In this document: piece after piece, positions 8,014 through 16,047 of the stretch
How the letters are laid out: each line of letters opens with the position of its first letter
How positions within the stretch are numbered: position 1 is the stretch's first letter
Made by a program: the position numbers and the translations under genes
Notes under the pieces: model-generated
The model's input: only the letters and a program-made list of their open reading frames with translations
The model's database searches: none
What the model was told of the DNA's origin: nothing
Assembly: GCF_014076495.1 (NCBI RefSeq)
Contig: NZ_CP043575.1
Coordinates: 2,728,001 to 2,792,000, forward strand
Origin: Comamonas koreensis
GTDB lineage: Bacteria > Pseudomonadota > Gammaproteobacteria > Burkholderiales > Burkholderiaceae_C
Length of the DNA stretch: 64,000 nt
Direction of reading: 5' to 3'

Positions 8014-8042
8014 TTGCTGTCCTTCTGTGGTTGGGCCTGGGC
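8010..8042 (-). repeat. 33-bp direct repeat, copy 2
   Basis: Exact partner of 7780-7812, 230 bp away. Both copies sit at a gene junction in the same phase. Confidence 0.9.
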
Positions 8043-8195
8043 GGGCTGATACTTGTGGCCGCAGTACTCGCCCTTACGTGGTCCATTTGCTGCCGGCTGG
8101 TGGATGGCCATATGCTCTGACCAGCCGCAGACGGCACACGGGTTTCTGGTATCACTCTTGGCGCGATACCAATTTTTGTATGGCTCCCCCATCAC
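8010..8195 (-). CDS. Small Cys/His-rich phage protein (61 aa)
   Basis: CAVCGWSEHMAIHQ and CGHKY supply three or more Cys and several His that could hold one zinc. Ends with the duplicated tail AQAQPQKDSK. Overlaps the upstream gene by 4 bp. Function unknown. Confidence 0.6.
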   Translation of the reverse strand: MMGEPYKNWYRAKSDTRNPCAVCGWSEHMAIHQPAANGPRKGEYCGHKYQPAQAQPQKDSK

Positions 8196-8341
8196 TGGCC
8201 CTCCCTCTGCTGGGCGCGCTTGATCCGTCTTTCACGCGCTCGGTACTGGATGTTTCGCCACACCTCATATCCGCCAATTACGGCCAGGGTCAGGATGATG
8301 GACATGACGACCGCGACTGCAAGGTAAGGCCAGAAGCTCAT
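8192..8341 (-). CDS. Small single-span membrane protein (49 aa)
   Basis: From the ATG at 8341 (an ATGA overlap with the upstream stop): MSFWPYLAVAVVMSIILTLAVIG is one transmembrane helix, followed by a basic cytoplasmic tail (RARERRIKRAQQREGQ). The longer frame to 8491 lacks coupling and is rejected. Role unknown. Confidence 0.6.
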   Translation of the reverse strand: MSFWPYLAVAVVMSIILTLAVIGGYEVWRNIQYRARERRIKRAQQREGQ

Positions 8342-9192
8342 GCATTGCCGCCTTCCTGGGCTGCAGCCATGGCGGCGAAGGCGGCAGACAAGGCTGTGTA
8401 GTTGTCCCAGCTCTTTAGGCCGATTTCCTCGCTCCATGCCTGGCTCGCTTCGCGGCACGACCCCAGGCGGGAGCGCATAGCGATCAGCCAATCCGCCATT
8501 TCCTGTGGGTTTTGGATGGCATCCAGCGCATCAGCGGGCTGGGCCTGGGGTGCTGACCCCCAGCGCGCAAGCACAGCTTTTGCGTAGTTGAGGTAGTGCA
8601 TGCCCTGGCCACCTGGCAGCTTCATACATTCAGTCGACAAGGCCATCAGCTCCTGAGGGGACGGCTCTGCCAGGTCACCTGCCGAGGAATCCTCGGTAGC
8701 TGAAATTTCTCCTTCGGTCTTGATGGCTGCTCGGGCGCGCTCAAGTGCTTTAATTTGTCGAATTCCGAGCGGCGTGTACTCGATTGCCTCAATCAAGTCG
8801 CGCAGGGCATCGGTCAAGCCCACCGCTGCGCGCGCTGGCTCGGTAGCTGGAAGGGCTGGGGTGGCGGCAAGGGCGGCACGGAGGGCGGTTTCGATAGCGA
8901 CCCATGCCTTGAACATAACTTCAAAATCTCCAGAGTGACCTGTGATTCCCCAGTTGGCTACTAGCTTCATCACGTTTTGGATCACCATCTCGCGCTCATC
9001 AGGCACAGCCACTGCTGCGGGCGCTGCCTGTGCTTCCACTGCCTGTGCCGCGTAGGCACGCATCTGCTCGGCGCTGTAGCTCCAAACGTCCCGGCCTGTG
9101 TCCTCGTCGTGGCAATGAGTGTCAGGCTCGGGCAGTGCTGGATAAGTCCCCTCGGCAGTCTTGAGGGGAGCGGAAGAGTTGTTTTCAGCCAT
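8338..9192 (-). CDS. Phage protein of unknown function (284 aa)
   Basis: Ala-rich, soluble and probably helical. Blocks such as DEDTGRDVWSYSAEQMRAYA and PSPQELMALSTECMKL recur in accessory proteins of related phages, as far as I recall, without known role. First gene after a hairpin at 9214-9231, so it may start a new transcript unit or depend on read-through. Confidence 0.65.
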   Translation of the reverse strand: MAENNSSAPLKTAEGTYPALPEPDTHCHDEDTGRDVWSYSAEQMRAYAAQAVEAQAAPAAVAVPDEREMVIQNVMKLVANWGITGHSGDFEVMFKAWVAIETALRAALAATPALPATEPARAAVGLTDALRDLIEAIEYTPLGIRQIKALERARAAIKTEGEISATEDSSAGDLAEPSPQELMALSTECMKLPGGQGMHYLNYAKAVLARWGSAPQAQPADALDAIQNPQEMADWLIAMRSRLGSCREASQAWSEEIGLKSWDNYTALSAAFAAMAAAQEGGNA

Positions 9193-9210
9193 GTTGGGCT
9201 CCAGAAATGG

Positions 9211-9231
9211 AAATGCCCGCTAAGGACGGGC
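9211..9231 (-). terminator. Weak leftward hairpin terminator after the methyltransferase gene
   Basis: GCCCG/CGGGC stem with a 7-nt loop followed leftward by a short T-rich stretch. Termination strength looks modest. Confidence 0.45.
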
Positions 9232-9238
9232 TTGGAAT

Positions 9239-10378
9239 CTATGGGATGCAGCTCATTGCTGCTTCGACGAAGGTTTGCGCGGCTTTCGCGTTGATGGCAT
9301 TTCCGTAGGCGCGCAGGCGTCCCACTCGGGCGGCAGCCCCATGAGCCAGCGGGAATGTGCCGGGTTCAACTGGCCGCCACTTTCCATCCCGGCACAGGAG
9401 CCAATCAGCAGCTCGTCAGAGGCCGTTAACCGGGCCGGACCCTGCGCTTCCTTGCATTGCTGGGCCAGGGAGCTGCCCGTCATTCCCTCGGTGATCCCCG
9501 TTCCCGATCTGGTCGAGTCCGAGGCGCTCGGGGTTGTCCATCCCGCCAGCATTGCGAAGTCGTTCAGGTTGGAGCCGTGCCGCGTTTCCCCCATCGCCCG
9601 CTTGGCTTGTCCCCCGCCCGTGCTGTCGCTGGTCTGCGGTGTCGGCCAGCCCGCCAGATTGGCCGCATGGTTCAAGGTGATGTTTTTGGTCGTGGCCTCG
9701 ATCGAGGGGCAACGCAGCCCGTCTGTGCTTGTGGCTGTTGGCCAGCCGGACAACAGCACCTGATGACAAAGCTGCACCTGCCCTAGCCCCAGGCGGCTGC
9801 CCAATTTCGCGTCCACGGTGTTGGGGGTACGCCAGCCCGCCAGCAGTACCACCGGCACCCACACGCCGCCCACTTCCACGCACTGCGAGCCAGTAGGTTC
9901 GGTCGCGGATGTGCGGCGCACCGACGCCCGCAGACGGGAACGCAACCGCCCCGAAGGCATAACCCAGGGCTTCCATGTCAGTGTGTACAAGGTCGAGCCA
10001 AGGGTCTGCATCCTTGCTCGCAACCTGCTCTCCATAGATTGCTGCAGGGCGGCACTGGCTGATGAGGTGGTGGAAGGCTGGCCACAAGTGCCGCTCGTCA
10101 TCAAACGCAGTGCCTTGGCCTGCCTGGCTGAAAGGTTGGCAAGGACAGGAACCGGTCCAAACAGGTCGGTCATCTGGCCAGCCTGCGGCGCGCAGGGCGT
10201 AGGACCAAACACCAACGCCTGCGAAGAAGTGGCACTGGGTGTATGGCTTGAGGTCGTTGGGGTGAACATCTTCAATGCTCCTTTCGTCAACATCACCCGG
10301 GGCGATGTGGCCCGCAGCGATGAGATTGCGCAGCGTCTGCGCAGCAAACTTGTCAATCTCGTTGTAGTAGGCAGCCAT
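9239..10378 (-). pseudogene. C5 cytosine DNA methyltransferase, interrupted by one in-frame TGA
   Basis: The frame from 10378 shows [19 protein letters not shown] (motif I), [16 protein letters not shown] with the catalytic PCQ (motif IV), IYGEQV (the ENV-type Glu) and [12 protein letters not shown] (motif VIII). A TGA at 9416-9418 ends it after 320 residues. The same frame then continues for 58 codons with [21 protein letters not shown] and [13 protein letters not shown], the family's C-terminal region and motif X, to a TAG at 9239. Relatives usually read a Trp near the stop position, so a single TGG to TGA change is likely. Without motif X, which helps bind AdoMet, the short product is probably inactive unless the stop is read through. 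Confidence 0.85.
9253..10173 (-). CDS. Alternative-frame protein with GW-x-TP repeats overlapping the methyltransferase gene
   Basis: A second leftward frame stays open for 306 codons from an ATG at 10173. It reads [20 protein letters not shown], then [19 protein letters not shown], then a series of W-x-TP units ([48 protein letters not shown]) and ends [20 protein letters not shown] recall database proteins with this pattern in other phages, also next to or over a methyltransferase. Either it is a true overlapping gene or a shadow conserved because the main frame is. It has no frameshift or stop, unlike the methyltransferase. Confidence 0.4.
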   Translation of the reverse strand: MTDLFGPVPVLANLSARQAKALRLMTSGTCGQPSTTSSASAALQQSMESRLRARMQTLGSTLYTLTWKPWVMPSGRLRSRLRASVRRTSATEPTGSQCVEVGGVWVPVVLLAGWRTPNTVDAKLGSRLGLGQVQLCHQVLLSGWPTATSTDGLRCPSIEATTKNITLNHAANLAGWPTPQTSDSTGGGQAKRAMGETRHGSNLNDFAMLAGWTTPSASDSTRSGTGITEGMTGSSLAQQCKEAQGPARLTASDELLIGSCAGMESGGQLNPAHSRWLMGLPPEWDACAPTEMPSTRKPRKPSSKQQ

Positions 10379-10393
10379 GAGGTGAAATGGAAG

Positions 10394-10421
10394 AGCCCGC
10401 CTCGATTGCTCAGGGCGGGCT
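10394..10421 (-). terminator. Strong hairpin upstream of the methyltransferase gene
   Basis: AGCCCGCC and GGGCGGGCT form an 8-9 bp stem with an 11-nt loop. Leftward, the following bases are only moderately T-rich, so it may slow or only partly end transcription. Confidence 0.5.
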
Positions 10422-10589
10422 GTGAATAGGGGCCCACTGGGGGCGGTGGTGGAGGGCTAGACAGCTTCGAGCGTGTCAAAGAGCGATGGCATGCTGATCT
10501 CGCGTTCCATCGCTTGGCAGTAGGCACCGGTTGGTGCGGGCAAGATGGATAAACTCTCTGGCTTTCAGGCAAGCAGAAAAGAGGCATCT

Positions 10590-10847
10590 ATGGACAAGTG
10601 CGATACCGATCCCAGTTACAACATCAATCCCCGCGGAGTGGGATTCAACTTCCTATGTGATGAAGTCTTGGTGCACGGTTCCGTTAGCGAGCTGGCACTT
10701 GAAAAGCTTGGTGGGGGCGAAGTTCTCAACAGCGAGGAACAGCTTTTTGCTGTCTACACCGCCTTTTGGGAGCGCATTCACCGGATAGCAGGCGAAAAGG
10801 TGATGGCAGGAATCGCGCAACCGACAGTTGTCGCCGCGGATATCTAA
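10590..10847 (+). CDS. Small DUF1488-like protein on the opposite strand (85 aa)
   Basis: From the ATG at 10590 with AGAGG 6 nt upstream. GVGFNFLCDEVLVHGSVSEL, then NSEEQLFAVYTAFWERIHRI and an ending VVAADI, match the DUF1488 layout (short beta N-terminus, one long helix, I-x-x-D-F/I end) loosely. It is the only rightward gene inside the leftward early region, which suggests an independently expressed addition. An in-frame ATG at 10545 is possible but less well placed. Confidence 0.5.
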   Translation: MDKCDTDPSYNINPRGVGFNFLCDEVLVHGSVSELALEKLGGGEVLNSEEQLFAVYTAFWERIHRIAGEKVMAGIAQPTVVAADI

Positions 10848-10908
10848 CAAGGAAAATAAGGACAAGGCCCCATCAGGCCCTGTGCTCATGCTCCCAACTG
10901 GGTAGTGA

Positions 10909-11592
10909 TCAGATTGGCGAGTCTTCCTCAAAGGAATTTGCCAAAGCTTGCTCAGGTGTCAATCCGCCGCTATCGGAATCAAGGCCGTCCAGGTCTTGCT
11001 GGCCATCGCCGTCGCTATCACCGCCCGTAGACGGTGTGTCAGGCTTGCCAGCGCGGTAGCCCTTCTTGGCCAACATGACTTCGCCGGGTGCCAGCAGCTT
11101 GATGTAGATCTCGCCTTCGGAGGCCAGTCCGGACAGTTCGCCGTAGCGGTCGTTGTCCTGCAGCTCTTCGCCGTTGTACTGGATGGTGCCCTTGATGGTG
11201 ACGCTGCCGCCTTCCACCAGTTCATATTGCAGGCCGCACAGCACTGCGTCCAAGAAGTCAACGTGTTCGCCCTCGGTGCCCCAGTCCCAGATGAAGCGAT
11301 AGCCACGCCACTTTTGGCCCTTCGCATAGTGGTAGGCCAGCGGCAGCTGTGGGTGGCGGATGTTGGGCAGCGGTATCGCGATATCTGGCAGCTCCACTTG
11401 GCCGGCCTGCGCCGCCTTGTTGCAGAAGTGGTGCTCACGCAGGCCTGGCTCGAGCAGGTCCAGCAAGTCGTTCGACCCGGTGATCACGAATGCAATGTCG
11501 ATCGCGCGGACCTTTTCTTCGCCGTGCAGCTCGCGACGGGGGTTGGCATTGACGATCGTGACCTTGGTGGGCTCAGTAAGTTGGAAGGGCAT
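10909..11592 (-). CDS. Phage recombination-module protein with acidic, SSB-like C-terminal tip
   Basis: 227 residues. A soluble N-terminal domain (FQLTEPTKVTIVNANPRREL, DFLDAVLCGLQYELVEGG, TIKGTIQYNGEEL) is followed by a disordered Gly/Asp/Ser tail ending SFEEDSPI. That tip resembles the acidic, Phe/Ile-bearing end by which single-strand binding proteins recruit partners. It stands beside exonuclease, HU and RecT genes. A DNA-binding role is inferred; I cannot name a family. Confidence 0.65.
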   Translation of the reverse strand: MPFQLTEPTKVTIVNANPRRELHGEEKVRAIDIAFVITGSNDLLDLLEPGLREHHFCNKAAQAGQVELPDIAIPLPNIRHPQLPLAYHYAKGQKWRGYRFIWDWGTEGEHVDFLDAVLCGLQYELVEGGSVTIKGTIQYNGEELQDNDRYGELSGLASEGEIYIKLLAPGEVMLAKKGYRAGKPDTPSTGGDSDGDGQQDLDGLDSDSGGLTPEQALANSFEEDSPI

Positions 11593-11617
11593 GGTGCTCC
11601 TTTGGAGTTGTGAAGCT

Positions 11618-12238
11618 TCAAGCAGCCTGAGCCGCCTTCAGATCCTGGATGGCGAAGAACACATCGAGCGCTGCCCGGCAGTCGGCCATCGCGCTGTGCG
11701 CGTCCACCAGCGGCTTGCCCATGAAGTGCTCGTAGGCCTCGCGGAGGTTGGCGCTCTTGTGGTGGAAGCGCCGCGCTGCCTTCATCTTTTCCGTGGGCGG
11801 CAGCTGCAGGATAGGCGTGGACAGCAGTTGCGTGCAGTGGCTTTTGGCGGCCTTCCAGTTGTCGCGCTGGTCATCGCAGACGCTGGCTGGGAAGCGATGC
11901 TGGGCGATGCGCAAGATGCGGCGATCAAAGCTCTCGTTGTGGCCCAGCAGCAGGCGGCCATCCCACAAGGTCATGAACATCTCGAGCGCTGTGCGCTCAG
12001 GAATGCCTACGGCGAGCGCACGTTCGGTGGTGATGCCGTGCACTTAGGCCACCTCGTCAGGAATGGTCCAGCCATCTGGGCGAATGATCACGTCCATGCT
12101 GGCGATGGTGGTCCGGGTGTTCAGGTCAACCAGAATGGCGCCCAGCTGCACGATGTGGGGCTGATCGGGGTGTTCGCTGGGTTCTTTGAACAGCGGAAGA
12201 CCAGTCGTCTCCGTGTCATAGGCGAGTGCAAGTGTCAT
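11618..12238 (-). pseudogene. DnaQ-type 3'-5' exonuclease, interrupted by one in-frame TAA
   Basis: From the ATG at 12238 the frame reads ALAYDTETTGLPLF (Exo I, DxE) to WTIPDEVA and then TAA at 12044-12046. The same frame continues VHGITTERALAVGIP, LLGHNESFDRRIL (Exo II) and DAHSAMADCRAALDVF (Exo III, H-x-A-x-x-D). Members of this DEDDh family read straight through this point. The catalytic Asp/Glu of Exo I is thus separated from the rest. A restart at GTG 12043 would make a protein without Exo I, so neither half should be an active nuclease alone. Confidence 0.85.
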
Positions 12239-12260
12239 TTTTGGGGTCTCAGTGGTCGTA

Positions 12261-12282
12261 AAAATGCCCGCGCGAGGCGGGC
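12261..12282 (-). terminator. Leftward terminator after hup
   Basis: Stem GCCCGC/GCGGGC with a 5-nt loop, followed leftward by ATTTTTA. Confidence 0.65.
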
Positions 12283-12305
12283 GGCTGGTGCTCAGTTCGT
12301 GGCGG

Positions 12306-12578
12306 TCAGTTCACCGCCGCCTTCAACTCCTTGCCAGGGCGGAACTTGGGGGCCTTGGATTCTTCGATGCGCACCGAATCGCCTGTGCGAGGATTGCGGC
12401 CCTGGCGGCTTGCGCGGCGCTTCACTTCGAAGGTGCCAAAGCCCATGATCTGCAGCGATTTGCCACTGCGCAGCGTGTCGGTAATGGCCGCTGTCACGGC
12501 GTGGAGGGCGCGGCCGGCTTCTGCTTTGGTGAGCTGGGCGTTGGTGGCGATGTGTTCGATCAGTTCGGACTTGTTCAC
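12306..12578 (-). CDS. hup: HU-family DNA-binding protein, phage-encoded
   Basis: 90 residues from a GTG start at 12578 with AAGGAAA upstream. MNKSELIEHIATNAQLTKAEAGRALHAV is the HU dimer core, and MGFGTFEVKRRASRQGRNPR with FRPGKELKAAVN holds the DNA-bending beta arm with the intercalating Pro region (RNPRTGD). Bends DNA; in a phage it may serve integration, recombination or packaging. It is bracketed by terminators at 12261-12282 and 12600-12629, so it may be separately expressed. Confidence 0.95.
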   Translation of the reverse strand: MNKSELIEHIATNAQLTKAEAGRALHAVTAAITDTLRSGKSLQIMGFGTFEVKRRASRQGRNPRTGDSVRIEESKAPKFRPGKELKAAVN

Positions 12579-12599
12579 GGTGGTTTCCTTGTCGGGATG

Positions 12600-12629
12600 A
12601 AAAAAGCGCAGCCTGTTGAGGGGCTGCGC
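12600..12629 (-). terminator. Leftward terminator between exonuclease and hup genes
   Basis: GCGCAGCC pairs with GGCTGCGC (8 bp), followed leftward by six T. Strong canonical form. Confidence 0.85.
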
Positions 12630-12659
12630 GGGGAGGGGCCGGCACTGGTACCGGCGTGG

Positions 12660-14570
12660 TCACACGGTTTGATGCGTGTATTCGTTGGCCATCTTCTGCA
12701 GGCGCATGGCCAAGGCCAGGCACAGGCGTGGGAAGCTGGATTCAGGCATCTGGACGGAGTTGCGCTCCTTGCGGTAGCTGATGCCCAGGCTGTCGAGCGT
12801 GCCGGCATTCACCAGCACATCGATGCCGCCGGCCTTCAAGGTGGTGTTGATCTTGCCGATGCTGATCACGCTTTCATCCGCCTGGGCTGCCGCGCTGGTT
12901 TGGGCTGCATTGATCACCTGCTTGGCGTCGATCCCGGCCACTGCCTCTGCAGCGTTGCTGGTGGCCAGGCGGGCAAGATCATTGGCCACAGGCTCGCCCA
13001 GCGCCCCGGTTTGTGCTGCCTGAGTGATCTCAGCCTTGGCGCTCTGGGCTTGCTCCTGAATGCGCTTGCGCTCTTCTGCTGCATCGGCTTGAGCCTTTGC
13101 CTGCTCTTCGGCGCGGATGCGGACACGCTCGACTTCGAGCTGCCGGTCCCGCTCGGCCGCTTCTTGAGCTGCTCGGGCGTCTGCTTCGCGTTTGGCCTTT
13201 GCTTCTTCCTCAGCGCGAATGCGCTCGCGCTCAGCCTCCAGCTTCTTGGCTTCTGCCGCCTGATGCTGGCCAATGCGCATGGCGGCCAGCGCCTGGAAGT
13301 CCTCGGAGGCCTTGGCGCCCACAGTGGCGAAGTCTGGAAAGAGGGTTATCCAGTCGCCGTTGTCCTGCACCAGGTGCTTGCGGTTGACCTCCAGTTGGTC
13401 GGCCAGCGCGTTCGCGTCCACCTTGGCATTGGTCAGCGCCACCGCTACCTTGTCGCGAATGCTGTCGAGCGACTTCAGGCCTTTGATCACCTCGGCGAAT
13501 CCGCCGGCCAAGCGCGGCAGCCAGTTGGTGCCCAACCGCTGGTTGAGCGAGGCGGTATGGCTGTCCAGATCCTGCTGGGCCTGCAGCACCAGCGTCTGCT
13601 TGCGTGCATCCTTTTCTGACTTCACACGCTTTTCCAGATCGAGGGCCTTGGTTGTGGCGATCTTGTCCAGCTGCTCGAGTACCGTCAGCGCTTCATCCAC
13701 GCTTTGCATGTTGGCGCGCACTCGCTTGCCAGCTTGCTTCATGGCGTCAGCAACACCGCGCAACCACTTGGCATCGTCGTCGGCCTCAGCAAACTGCTGG
13801 TCGGTCTCCAGCACCGTGTTGATGCTGTTGATGCGTGCCAGCGCACCGGCCTTGAATTCATCCAGATTGCTGGTGGTGATCTCACCCTTCGCATCCAGGC
13901 GCAGCGCCGGCAAGGCTTCGCGCAGCTTGGCCTCAGGCGCGGGCTTGGGTGCTTCGGGCTCGGGTTGGTAGGCGGCAACCTCTTGTTCCAGCTGAGCCCA
14001 CCCGGCGACGATCTTGGCGCGCAGATCAGGGTTCGGCGTGTACCAGCAGCTGCGCTGCTCTTCGCACACCCATTCGCCGGTGCTTCTGTTCACCACCCAC
14101 TTGCTGGCCAGGAACAGCGTGCGCGCCACGGTTTCGGCGACCATGGCCTGGTGCTCCATCTGCACTTGGTACTCCAGCGGCAGATCGGCACCCGTGGCAC
14201 TTGGCTTCATTGCGTCGCGCAGCCGGTCGTTCAGGCTCTTGTGCTCCCACGCCGTCTCGCCCATCAGGGTCAGGCCGTCAAAGCTCGCGCTGTACTTACC
14301 ATTGGTGCCCACCAGGGGTGCCAGTTCCTCGCCGACGATCAGCTCAGCAGCAGGCCGGGCCAAATCTTCAAACTGGTGCCCAGCGTCAAAGCGGCGCTGT
14401 GTGGCCGCATCCACTTCCGGAACGATGCCGGTGGCCAGGCGCTGGATCAGCTCCGAGCGCGAGGTGTAGCTGCTGCAGCCCATCATCGCCGGCGCGTCGC
14501 TGGCATTGAAGTGGGCGGCCCGGTGCGCATGCCATGCCGGCGTGCCTTGTGTGAGATTCACGACTTCCAT
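12660..14570 (-). CDS. YqaJ-type viral recombinase exonuclease with long C-terminal coiled coil
   Basis: 636 residues. The first 210 are a lambda-exonuclease-like fold: QGTPAWHAHRAAHFNASDAP, AGHQFEDLARPAAE, ASFDGLTLMGETAWEHKS (the D...E-x-K nuclease centre) and YQVQMEHQAMVAE. The rest is unusual for a bare YqaJ: a helical region, then a highly charged coiled coil (AEAKKLEAERERIRAEEEAK, ERVRIRAEEQAKAQADAAEE), then a C-terminal domain ending in the RecT-side of the operon. The pair acts in 5'-3' resection and annealing. Its ATG follows the RecT stop directly. Confidence 0.85.
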   Translation of the reverse strand: MEVVNLTQGTPAWHAHRAAHFNASDAPAMMGCSSYTSRSELIQRLATGIVPEVDAATQRRFDAGHQFEDLARPAAELIVGEELAPLVGTNGKYSASFDGLTLMGETAWEHKSLNDRLRDAMKPSATGADLPLEYQVQMEHQAMVAETVARTLFLASKWVVNRSTGEWVCEEQRSCWYTPNPDLRAKIVAGWAQLEQEVAAYQPEPEAPKPAPEAKLREALPALRLDAKGEITTSNLDEFKAGALARINSINTVLETDQQFAEADDDAKWLRGVADAMKQAGKRVRANMQSVDEALTVLEQLDKIATTKALDLEKRVKSEKDARKQTLVLQAQQDLDSHTASLNQRLGTNWLPRLAGGFAEVIKGLKSLDSIRDKVAVALTNAKVDANALADQLEVNRKHLVQDNGDWITLFPDFATVGAKASEDFQALAAMRIGQHQAAEAKKLEAERERIRAEEEAKAKREADARAAQEAAERDRQLEVERVRIRAEEQAKAQADAAEERKRIQEQAQSAKAEITQAAQTGALGEPVANDLARLATSNAAEAVAGIDAKQVINAAQTSAAAQADESVISIGKINTTLKAGGIDVLVNAGTLDSLGISYRKERNSVQMPESSFPRLCLALAMRLQKMANEYTHQTV

Positions 14571-15572
14571 TTATTGACCTTCCAGCTCGGCCACGCGAGC
14601 ATCGAAAACTTCGTTCAGGCGCAGGCGCTGCGCGACATCGGGGATGGCGTCCAGCAGGCTGCCCAGCTCGTAGAGCTTTTCCAAGTCAGTAGCGGCTGCC
14701 ATGTCGGCCTCCAACTTCTCAGGACTCAGCGCCGGCGCGTCGGTGGCCGGCGTGCTCTTTGGCTGCACGTCGGTGATCTCCTCCTTCTGCGCTACTGGCT
14801 TGGCAGCAGGGGCCACCGGCTGGTAATCGATCAAGGTTTTTTGCTGCGATTCCGTGAGGGTGTAGCTGGCGTTCTTGGAATGCACGAACTGGATCAGCCG
14901 CTCGGCGGGCACACCCTTGTCCAGCTGCTTCTTCCACTCCGCGAGCTTGGCGTCGAAGTCGGCCTGCGGATAGTCCTGTTTGACCTCTTCGGCCTGGCCC
15001 ATGTGCTTGTTGACCGGTGGTTTGCCTGCAGTCTCCATGTCCTGCAACTCCTCGGCTACGGCCATGCCACGCAGCACATCGGGGAAGACATCGCGCAGTG
15101 CGAAAGCTCGGGCGCGCAGTTGGCGCATGCGCTTTGGGTACTGCGTCCAGGGGCCTTGCTTGCCCGCCAGGCCCGCCATGCGCGCATCTTCCATGCTGAA
15201 GGAGCGGACCTGCTCAGCGCCACCTTTGCGCCGCACGCGGCAGACGGCAGTGGTACCGTCATCCTCTTCGGTGACGTAGTCGCAAACTGGGCTGGCGAGC
15301 ACCAGAGCGATGACTGCATCACCCCAGAGGGCAGGGCGGCCGTTGATCACCGCGATGTTCTGGATCGCCTGCAGCGGCTTCATTCCGAGTTCCGTGCCCC
15401 ATTGCATGGCGATCAGGCAGTTCGCTGGCTTGCCCTGGAAGTCCTTGGGCACCATGTTGCTGTCGGACAGGTACTGCGCGAAGGTCAGCGCCTGCTCAAA
15501 GGTCTGGGGCGACAGGTCGACCTGCGTGTTTTGGCGCGGTGCCAGCTGGTTGTTGGTTTGTGAAGTGGTCAT
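14571..15572 (-). CDS. recT: RecT-family single-strand annealing protein
   Basis: 333 residues. QTFEQALTFAQYLSDSNMVP, KPANCLIAMQWGTELGMKPL, IAVINGRPALWGDAVIALVL, SFSMEDARMAGLAGKQGPW and KRMRQLRARAFALRDVFPDV are the RecT/Bet-like core. The C-terminal third is variable, with a Pro/Ala linker and an acidic end. It anneals complementary strands left by the adjacent exonuclease. The next gene's ATG touches its stop codon. Confidence 0.9.
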   Translation of the reverse strand: MTTSQTNNQLAPRQNTQVDLSPQTFEQALTFAQYLSDSNMVPKDFQGKPANCLIAMQWGTELGMKPLQAIQNIAVINGRPALWGDAVIALVLASPVCDYVTEEDDGTTAVCRVRRKGGAEQVRSFSMEDARMAGLAGKQGPWTQYPKRMRQLRARAFALRDVFPDVLRGMAVAEELQDMETAGKPPVNKHMGQAEEVKQDYPQADFDAKLAEWKKQLDKGVPAERLIQFVHSKNASYTLTESQQKTLIDYQPVAPAAKPVAQKEEITDVQPKSTPATDAPALSPEKLEADMAAATDLEKLYELGSLLDAIPDVAQRLRLNEVFDARVAELEGQ

Positions 15573-15595
15573 GGTTTTGGTGGTGGTGAGCGGGA

Positions 15596-15691
15596 TCAGA
15601 AAAAGCGGGCCGATGTCGAAAGCACGGCAGCTGCAGAAAAAGAAAGCGCCGTGATGGCGCTCCAGAGGAAGGCGTGGAGGATGGCTCTCAA
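15596..15691 (-). CDS. Tiny hydrophobic protein, TTG start (31 aa)
   Basis: A TTG at 15691 overlaps the TGA of the upstream gene (TTGA) and opens 31 codons: LRAILHAFLWSAITALSFSA then AVLSTSARFF. One membrane-spanning helix fits. Coupling by overlap is the style of this operon, but size and start codon make it tentative. Confidence 0.35.
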   Translation of the reverse strand: MRAILHAFLWSAITALSFSAAAVLSTSARFF

Positions 15692-16047
15692 GGGTTCACC
15701 TCTCGCATGCATTGCATTTCGGTGCTGTCGTGCCACACGGCTGTCTTGCCAGGGCCGCACAGGTGCGCCGCTGCGACTGCCCGGCGCTGCTCCTGCTGGG
15801 CGACCAGGTGCTTGGGCTGGGGCTGCTCACCAGCATCTGCGCCAGTGCAGCCGCTCAGCAGGGCCAGCGCTGCTGCCGCAATGCAGATGAGCAGCGCGGA
15901 GAGAGGCATTGAGCCCTGGCCGCTACCAGCCGGGCCCATTGGAACAATCACAGATTGGCGCTGGTACGGACCAAAGGCCTGTTCCAGAGTGCGCGGGTAG
16001 CGTCGTGTGGTGTCGCTGACATCAGCGGGGAAGGGGATGCGCTTCAT
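15688..16047 (-). CDS. Phage protein with internal lipoprotein-like segment (119 aa)
   Basis: MKRIPFPADVSDTTRRYPRT with LEQAFGPYQ is a short N-terminal block seen in small phage proteins. After residue 47 comes PLSALLICIAAAALALLSGC, a textbook lipoprotein signal (lipobox LSGC), and a tail with two more Cys. The second half could be translated separately from an internal ATG (codon 47), giving a lipoprotein. Start overlaps the previous stop (ATGA). Function unknown. Confidence 0.6.
   Translation of the reverse strand: MKRIPFPADVSDTTRRYPRTLEQAFGPYQRQSVIVPMGPAGSGQGSMPLSALLICIAAAALALLSGCTGADAGEQPQPKHLVAQQEQRRAVAAAHLCGPGKTAVWHDSTEMQCMREVNP

Noticed and set aside
10457..10543. Tiny leftward frame ending [11 protein letters not shown] before the methyltransferase
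   Set aside because: It reads naturally, but 28 codons from a TTG with weak ribosome site is too little to call a gene; it may be the end of a lost gene.
9253..10587. N-terminal extension (10174-10587) of the frame overlapping the methyltransferase
   Set aside because: The upstream part is Ser/Pro/Thr low-complexity without ribosome site and crosses the divergent small gene at 10590; the ATG at 10173 gives the sequence that looks conserved.
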